From: Candidatus Hebobacteria bacterium
Lineage (GTDB): Bacteria > Armatimonadota > Hebobacteria > Hebobacterales > Hebobacteraceae
Length of the DNA: 9,946 nucleotides
Direction of reading: 5' to 3'
Assembly: GCA_029821235.1 (NCBI GenBank)
Contig: JALGTT010000028.1
Coordinates: 1 to 9,946, forward strand
Shown: positions 5,548 to 9,946 of the stretch, piece by piece
Layout of the letters: each line of letters starts with the position of its first letter
How positions within the stretch are numbered: position 1 is the first letter of the stretch
Translations under genes and position numbers: made by a program
Notes under the pieces: model-generated
The model's input: only the letters and a program-made list of their open reading frames with translations
What the model was told of the DNA's origin: nothing
Databases searched by the model: none

Positions 5548-6935
5548 GATTGCTCCGAGGCCGCGTCCGGCTCCGCGGCGGAGAGGAGTGCGGCCAATTC
5601 GTGGGCGCATTCGGTGACATCTCCGGCCCCCATCACCAACACCACATCACCCGGCCTCAGGTCAGGCAGGAGCCGAGACGCCACCTCTTTCTTCGGCAAC
5701 TCCCAGCGCGCGTCCTGCCCGGCCGCGCGCATCCGCTCCGCGATCGACCCGATGCTCACCCCAGGCAGGGGCGCCTCCCGCGCCGGGTAGATCTCCACCA
5801 AGCCCGCCACATCCGCCGCGCGGAGGGCCTCCGCAAACCCGTCGGCGAAATCGCGGGTGCGGCTGTAGAGGTGGGGTTGGAAGACGGCCACCAGCCGCCG
5901 GCCGGGAAAGGCGGCGCGGGCGGCCGCGATGGTAGCGGCGATCTCGGTGGGATGGTGCGCGTAGTCGTCCACCACGGTGACATCGCGGTACGTGCCCAGC
6001 ACCTCGAACCGGCGCTCCGTCCCCCGGAAAGCGGCGAGGGCGCGCTTGGCGGCCTCCACCGGCGCGCCGGCGCGCAGCGCGCAGGCGGTCGCCCCCAGCG
6101 CATTGACCAGGTTGTGCATCCCCGGCACCCCCACCTCCAACTCCCCGTGGTCCCGCCCCTCCACCACCAGCCGGCACCGCCCGCTCAGGCCCGCGGCGCG
6201 CGGCTCCGCTCCCCTCACCTGGGCCTCGGGCGCGAACCCGTAGGTGGCCACCTGCCGGTCCAGGCCCTCCGCCAACTCCAGCACCTCCGGCCGGTCGGCG
6301 CACAGCACCGCGCAGCCCCCCGGCTGAAGGCGGGCCAGAAACTGCCTGAAGGAGGCGAAGAGGTGGTCCGCGGTCCCGTGGTGATCGAGGTGGTCCGGCT
6401 CGATGTTGGTGATCACCGCCAGTTCGGGGGAAAGGTCGAGGTAGGATTCATAGGCCTCGCACGCCTCCGCCACGAACCAATCCCCGCGGCCCACGCGCGC
6501 GTTGCCCCCGAACTCCGGGTACACGCCGCCGACCACCACCGTGGGGTCCATGCCCGCCTCCGCCAGAATCGCCCCCACCATCGCGGTAACGGTGGTCTTG
6601 CCATGGGTGCCGGAGACCGCGATCCCCCGCCGCCCGGCCATCAACTCGGCCAGCAGTTGGGAACGGCGCACCACCGGGATGCCCCGCGCCCGCGCCTCCG
6701 CCAACTCCGGGTTGTCCTCGTGGATGGCGTCCGAGATCACCACCCGCCCGGCCCCGGCCACCGCCTCCGCGCGGTGGCCGATGGTGATCTTCGCGCCCTC
6801 CCGGGCCAGTTCCTCGGTGAGCGGGGAGGCCTGCGCGTCCGAGCCGGAGACCCCGGAGCCGCGGTCCAGCAGGATGCGCGCCAGCGCGCTCATCCCGATG
6901 CCGCCGATGCCGATGAAATGTATCCGTTCCGCCAT
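5544..6935 (-). CDS. murC: MurC, UDP-N-acetylmuramate--L-alanine ligase
   Basis: MurC adds L-Ala to UDP-MurNAc with ATP, the first amino-acid step of the stem peptide, in the cytoplasm. The 463-aa protein has the Mur ligase N-domain with FIGIGGIGMSALARIL (7-22), the P-loop GTHGKTT (109-115), TNIEPDHLDHHG (176-187), PGMHNLVNALGA (271-282), RGTERRFEVLG (304-314), DDYAHHPTE (323-331) and FQPHLYSRTRDF (352-363). Length is typical. The middle motif usually written EADESD reads EACEAYES (157-164); the metal-binding Glu is kept. The ATG at 6935 is fixed by an in-frame TGA seven codons upstream, so no longer protein is possible. CGGAG about 10 nt upstream is a modest ribosome binding site. An 81-bp spacer separates it from ftsW, where murG would usually sit. 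Its TGA overlaps the murB ATG. Confidence 0.97.
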   Translation of the reverse strand: MAERIHFIGIGGIGMSALARILLDRGSGVSGSDAQASPLTEELAREGAKITIGHRAEAVAGAGRVVISDAIHEDNPELAEARARGIPVVRRSQLLAELMAGRRGIAVSGTHGKTTVTAMVGAILAEAGMDPTVVVGGVYPEFGGNARVGRGDWFVAEACEAYESYLDLSPELAVITNIEPDHLDHHGTADHLFASFRQFLARLQPGGCAVLCADRPEVLELAEGLDRQVATYGFAPEAQVRGAEPRAAGLSGRCRLVVEGRDHGELEVGVPGMHNLVNALGATACALRAGAPVEAAKRALAAFRGTERRFEVLGTYRDVTVVDDYAHHPTEIAATIAAARAAFPGRRLVAVFQPHLYSRTRDFADGFAEALRAADVAGLVEIYPAREAPLPGVSIGSIAERMRAAGQDARWELPKKEVASRLLPDLRPGDVVLVMGAGDVTECAHELAALLSAAEPDAASEQS

Positions 6936-6956
6936 GTCCGCGGGGCTCCGCTGTCA

Positions 6957-7000
6957 TGGGAGGAGACTCGCCGCCCGCAGAGGGCGTCAAGTGCCTCCCA
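6957..7000 (-). repeat. 44-bp imperfect inverted repeat in the ftsW-murC spacer
   Basis: On the minus strand, outer arms TGGGAGG and CCTCCCA pair perfectly. They enclose ACTTG/CGAGT (five pairs, one G-T) and an inner CGCCC/GGGCG with a 5-nt loop TCTGC. Small mismatches (1x2 and 1x1) separate the three helices, giving about 17 pairs in total. No T-tract follows on the minus strand, so it is not a canonical terminator. It fills over half of the 81-bp gap at the usual murG position. Confidence 0.7.
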
Positions 7001-7012
7001 GGTCATTTGACC
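7001..7012. repeat. 12-bp palindrome next to the ftsW stop
   Basis: GGTCA-TT-TGACC on the plus strand: two perfect 5-bp arms around TT, abutting the larger inverted repeat and 4 bp from the ftsW stop codon. It could be a protein-binding site or chance; nothing else in the sequence identifies a function. Confidence 0.4.
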
Positions 7013-7016
7013 CCTG

Positions 7017-8219
7017 TCATGCCCCGATCACGCGCAGGTCGGGGCCGCGTTTCTCCTCCCGTCGGGGAATGGTGCGGGAGACGTTCATCACCAGCCCCAG
7101 GCCGATCATGCTGAACAGCAGCGAGGAGCCGCCATAACTCACAAACGGCAGCGTGACGCCGGTGGCCGGCGACAGGCCCGTGGCCACCGCCATATTGAGT
7201 AGAGCCTGCACGCCGATGAGACAGGTGATCCCCGCCGCCGTCAAACCCGCGAATCGGTCCGGCGCTCCCCGGGCGATGATCATACCCCGCCACACCAACA
7301 CCGCGAACAGAATCACCACCAGGGCCGTGGCCGCGAACCCCAGTTCCTCGCCGATCACGGGTAGGATGGAATCCGTGGTCACCTCGGGCAGGTAGTAATA
7401 CTTCTCCACCCCCTGAAAATAACCCCGTCCCGTCAGGCCCCCCGAGCCCAGCGCCACCAGCGAATGACGCTGCTGATAGGCCCCCATGAAATCGCCCGCC
7501 GCTCCCCCGACGAACAGGCTCTTCACGATCAACACGAAACTCTTGATCCGCGCCACCTGATAGGGGTGGGTCTTCAGCATCAGGCCGCCGAACACCGCCG
7601 CCAGCACCCCGGCCGCCGCCAGATCGCGCAGCCGCAGCCCCCCGACGTGGAGGAACACGAACATCGCCATCACGATCACCGCCGCGGTCCCCATGTCCGG
7701 CTCCACTGCGATGAGGCCCACCACCAGCCCCAGCACCAGCAGCGGATGCACCGCCTGCCGCCAGTTGGTGACACCCCGCGGATACCGAGCGAGGACCCGC
7801 GCCAGATAGAGCACCAGCACCACCTTGGCCATCTCGCTGGGCTGGAAACTGAACCCCATCACGCTGTACCAGCACCTCGCCCCGTTCACTTCGGTGCCGA
7901 CGACGAAGAGCCCAGCCAGCAGCGCGAAGGTCACCACCAGCAGCGGCCCCGCCCACCGCCGCACCATCCGCAGAGGCACGAACACCATCCCCAGCATCGC
8001 CGCGCTTCCCACTCCCACGAACAGCAGTTCCCGCCACAGGTAGTGGAACAACTTCCCGCTCTCCGGATTGCTGCAGAAAGGAATGCTGGCGCTGAACACC
8101 ATCGCCACCCCGAACGCGGTGAGCGCGAGGGTGGGAATCAGCAGCCAGTAGTCCGGCCCGCGGGGCGCCTCCTCTGCGGGTATGGCATCTGCGGGCGTCC
8201 TGATGGAAATGGTGGTCAT
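7017..8219 (-). CDS. ftsW: FtsW, SEDS-family septal peptidoglycan glycosyltransferase
   Basis: FtsW polymerises lipid II into glycan strands at the septum with its partner class B PBP (FtsI). The 400-aa protein is polytopic, with about ten hydrophobic segments from 24-45 to 366-380. SEDS motifs present are NGARCWYSVMGFSFQPSE (112-129), VEPDMGTA (172-179), GSGGLTGRGYFQG (258-270), YLPEVTTDSILPVIGEELGF (276-295, catalytic-type Asp283) and PATGVTLPFVSYGGSS (351-366). Position between murD and the peptidoglycan genes favours FtsW over RodA. Deviations: the usual NGA.RW reads NGARCW (Cys116 for Arg), and HTDFIF reads TTDSIL. The key Asp and the EELG pair are intact. The ATG at 8219 overlaps the murD stop as ATGA, with GGAG 11 nt upstream. 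The stop is followed by an 81-bp spacer instead of murG. Confidence 0.95.
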   Translation of the reverse strand: MTTISIRTPADAIPAEEAPRGPDYWLLIPTLALTAFGVAMVFSASIPFCSNPESGKLFHYLWRELLFVGVGSAAMLGMVFVPLRMVRRWAGPLLVVTFALLAGLFVVGTEVNGARCWYSVMGFSFQPSEMAKVVLVLYLARVLARYPRGVTNWRQAVHPLLVLGLVVGLIAVEPDMGTAAVIVMAMFVFLHVGGLRLRDLAAAGVLAAVFGGLMLKTHPYQVARIKSFVLIVKSLFVGGAAGDFMGAYQQRHSLVALGSGGLTGRGYFQGVEKYYYLPEVTTDSILPVIGEELGFAATALVVILFAVLVWRGMIIARGAPDRFAGLTAAGITCLIGVQALLNMAVATGLSPATGVTLPFVSYGGSSLLFSMIGLGLVMNVSRTIPRREEKRGPDLRVIGA

Positions 8220-9604
8220 CCCTGCTGCTTCTCCTGCTGCCTTGATAGTGCGAGCACTGTTTCTTTGAAGATTCGGCCGCGCTCGGCCATGTCCTCGAAC
8301 ATGTCGAAACTCGCGCAGGCCGGCGAGAGCAATATCACGTCCCCGCTCCGCGCCCGGCGGCGCGCAGTCTCCACAGCCTCCGGCAGGGAGTCGGCCGCGG
8401 CGATCTCGGGCACCCCGGCCGCTTCGGCCGCGCGGGCTATGGCCGGCCCGGCCTCTCCGATCACCACCAGCGAAACCCCGCGGCGAGCGGCCGCCTCCGC
8501 CAGGCCGGAGAAGTCATCCACCTTGGGCCGCCCGCCCGCGATCAGCACCACGTGTCCATCGAAGGACTCGATGGCCGCCACCGCGGCCTCGGGGGTGGTG
8601 GCCTGGGAATCGTTCACGAACAACACCCCGCCCACCTCTGCCACCGGCTCCAGCCTGTGCTCCAGGGGCGCGAAGCGGGAGATGGTGTCGGCCGCGCAGC
8701 CGAGGTCCGCGCCGGCCGCGCCGGCCGCGGCGAGCGCCGCCAGCACGTTGGACAGGTTGTGCCGCCCGCGCAACTGCACCGCCTCCACCGGGCACACGGG
8801 CGCGCCGCGCACGCGCAGCCACCCTTCCCTCACCTCCGCCCCACACCCCTCCTCCGCGGCGATGCTGAAGGCGACCACCTGGGCTTGTACTCGTTCCCGC
8901 ATCGCCCACGCCTCCGCGTCGTCCCGATTGAGGATGGCGATGTCGTCGGCGCTCTGGTTGGCGAAGATGCGGGCCTTCGCCTCCCGGTACTCCTCGAAGG
9001 AAGCGTGGCGGTCCAGGTGGTCGCGGAGAATGTTCAGCAGCACCGCGATCCACGGCCTGAACACCTCGGTGGCCTGCAACTGAAAGCTGCTCACCTCCGC
9101 CACCAGCAGGTCCTCCGCCTCCGCCCGTTCCGCCACCTCCACCAGGGGGATCCCGATGTTCCCCCCGACCAGCGCGGGCCTCCCCCCCTCGTTGAGCAGA
9201 TTCCCGAGCAGCGCGGTCGCGGTGGACTTCCCCTTGGTGCCGGTGACGGCGATGATGGGGGAGCGGGAAATGAGGAACGCGATCTCGATATCGCTCACCA
9301 CCCGCGCCCCGCGCTCCCTGGCGCGGACCAGGGGAGGAATGTCCAGGGGCACGCCCGGGCTGACCGCCACCAGGTCCGCCTCCTCGATCCCCCGGTAGGC
9401 GTCTTCCCCGGTGAGAATCTCCACCTCCGTGTCCTGGAGGGCGGCGATCTGGTCGGCCAGCGCGTCGGCGGGCTTGATGTCGGAGACCGCGACCTGCGCG
9501 CCCCGCCGCCAGAGAGCGCGCGCCAGGGCCCGGCCCGTGCCATACGCGCCCAGGCCGATGACGTGCACCTTCACCCCGTGGAAACTGTCGCGCTCGATTC
9601 TCAC
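8216..9604 (-). CDS. murD: MurD, UDP-MurNAc-L-alanine--D-glutamate ligase
   Basis: MurD adds D-Glu to UDP-MurNAc-L-Ala with ATP in the cytoplasm. Numbered from the GTG at 9604 (462 aa): N-domain [10 protein letters not shown] (15-24), VSPGVP (81-86), P-loop [11 protein letters not shown] (120-130), GGNIGIPL (147-154), AEVSSFQLQ (169-177), [16 protein letters not shown] (191-206), the Lys210 corresponding to the carbamylated lysine, [11 protein letters not shown] (280-290), [11 protein letters not shown] (331-341), GGRPK (357-361) and [11 protein letters not shown] (426-436). The NDSKAT lysine of E. coli (Lys319) is Gln334 here. I chose GTG 9604 because it overlaps the mraY stop as GTGA and has GGAGAG 7 nt upstream; a GTG at 9619 would add five residues inside mraY without that site. 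It overlaps ftsW by 4 bp. Confidence 0.96.
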   Translation of the reverse strand: MRIERDSFHGVKVHVIGLGAYGTGRALARALWRRGAQVAVSDIKPADALADQIAALQDTEVEILTGEDAYRGIEEADLVAVSPGVPLDIPPLVRARERGARVVSDIEIAFLISRSPIIAVTGTKGKSTATALLGNLLNEGGRPALVGGNIGIPLVEVAERAEAEDLLVAEVSSFQLQATEVFRPWIAVLLNILRDHLDRHASFEEYREAKARIFANQSADDIAILNRDDAEAWAMRERVQAQVVAFSIAAEEGCGAEVREGWLRVRGAPVCPVEAVQLRGRHNLSNVLAALAAAGAAGADLGCAADTISRFAPLEHRLEPVAEVGGVLFVNDSQATTPEAAVAAIESFDGHVVLIAGGRPKVDDFSGLAEAAARRGVSLVVIGEAGPAIARAAEAAGVPEIAAADSLPEAVETARRRARSGDVILLSPACASFDMFEDMAERGRIFKETVLALSRQQEKQQG

Positions 9605-9946
9605 GGCATCGCTCTCCACAGATACCAGGCGACCACCGCCGCGGCCGCCGCGGCCTGCACCAGCCAGAATACGAATACCACCTTGCGCTCCGACCAGCCG
9701 ATGAGCTCGAAGTGGTGGTGGATGGGGCTCATCTTGAAGACCCGCCGGCCGGTGGTCTTGAACGACATCACCTGAATGATGACGGACAGCATTTCGAGAA
9801 ACGGCACCAGCGCGAAACCGATGAGGGCCAGGGGCGCGTTCATGCGGGCGGCCATGGCGGCCATCGCCGCGCCCAGGGCGAGGGAACCCACATCTCCCAT
9901 GAACAACCGCGCCGGATGGCGGTTGAACCAGAGAAACCCCAGACAG
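9601..9946 (-). CDS. mraY: MraY, phospho-MurNAc-pentapeptide translocase (C-terminal part)
   Basis: MraY transfers phospho-MurNAc-pentapeptide from UDP to undecaprenyl phosphate, making lipid I in the membrane. The last 114 residues are present; the gene continues beyond the high-coordinate end. Visible are [20 protein letters not shown] with the conserved Asp of FMGD, then SLALG, hydrophobic segments, [20 protein letters not shown], and the hallmark [17 protein letters not shown] containing the HHH cluster. A final hydrophobic helix with a run of six alanines ends the protein. An internal start (TTG at 9906) is not real, because the frame continues upstream in clear MraY sequence. The TGA overlaps the murD GTG. 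mraY followed by murD is the standard order. Confidence 0.96.
   Translation of the reverse strand, partial: CLGFLWFNRHPARLFMGDVGSLALGAAMAAMAARMNAPLALIGFALVPFLEMLSVIIQVMSFKTTGRRVFKMSPIHHHFELIGWSERKVVFVFWLVQAAAAAAVVAWYLWRAMP
9612..9617 (-). promoter_or_regulatory. Ribosome binding site for murD
   Basis: GGAGAG with a 7-nt spacer to the GTG at 9602-9604, inside the last codons of mraY. It would overlap the coding start of the alternative GTG at 9619, which supports the shorter protein. Confidence 0.55.

Noticed and set aside
5548..5610. Longer MurB start at 5610
   Set aside because: It adds 21 Arg/Gly-rich residues inside murC; the ATGA overlap with a GGAG site at 5547 explains the start.
4210..5790. 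Long plus-strand open frame of about 526 codons opposite ddl and murB (also others at 422-1546, 3429-4703, 5550-7010, 7464-9083 and 8552-9775)
   Set aside because: They lie antisense to genes with clear family motifs, are rich in R, G, H and P with no recognisable domain, and are expected from the codon bias of high-GC genes.
6962..6990. Possible promoter with TTGACG in the ftsW-murC spacer
   Set aside because: The -35-like TTGACG has GTCTCC at 17-bp spacing, which does not resemble a -10 box, and it lies within the inverted repeat.
6957..7000. Intrinsic terminator after ftsW
   Set aside because: A stem is present but no run of T follows on the transcribed strand; murC lies just downstream in the same direction.
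6936..7016. Remnant of murG between ftsW and murC
   Set aside because: No frame in the 81 bp shows MurG residues; the short ATG frames here run into murC in the wrong frame.
9619..9619. murD start at GTG 9619
   Set aside because: It lies five codons inside mraY; GGAGAG at 9612-9617 and the GTGA overlap support 9604.
9637..9660. GCC/GCG-rich repeat near the end of mraY
   Set aside because: It encodes a short alanine run in a membrane helix, ordinary for a high-GC genome.

Overview
This window is a section of a bacterial division and cell-wall (dcw) cluster. Ten genes lie on the minus strand, so transcription runs from high to low coordinates. The order is mraY (3' end only) - murD - ftsW - murC - murB - ddl - ftsQ - DUF881 gene - sbp (DUF1290) - ftsA - murG (5' end only). 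Coding density is nearly complete and no gene-free stretch exceeds 81 bp. The many open frames on the plus strand and in other minus frames are by-products of the high GC content. I see no mobile element, CRISPR array, RNA gene or phage gene.

The organism is a high-GC bacterium that makes peptidoglycan and has both FtsA and the DUF881/Sbp pair. That pair between ftsQ/divIB and ftsA is the layout of Bacillus subtilis and other Terrabacteria-type lineages. The murC-murB-ddl-ftsQ-ftsA order is more like Proteobacteria. FtsA makes a typical actinomycete unlikely. My low-confidence guess is a Terrabacteria-side phylum such as Armatimonadota, Chloroflexota or deep-branching Bacillota.

The genes supply most of the middle of the lipid II pathway plus septum machinery. 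MurB and MurC convert UDP-GlcNAc-enolpyruvate to UDP-MurNAc and add L-Ala, and MurD adds D-Glu. Ddl supplies D-Ala-D-Ala. MraY makes lipid I and MurG makes lipid II. FtsW polymerises glycan at the septum, FtsQ is the bitopic divisome scaffold, and FtsA tethers FtsZ to the membrane. Most junctions overlap by 4 bp (ATGA or GTGA), so translation is probably coupled.

The main oddity is the position of murG. It is absent from its usual place between ftsW and murC, where only an 81-bp spacer with an inverted repeat remains, and a murG start lies directly after ftsA. The other clear spacer (murB-ddl, 49 bp) also holds a perfect hairpin. Ddl carries an unusual Asn-to-Gln change at a metal-ligand position, and FtsW, MurD and MurC show smaller motif deviations. 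I find no undescribed system; the value lies in the rearrangement, the spacer structures and these active-site variants.
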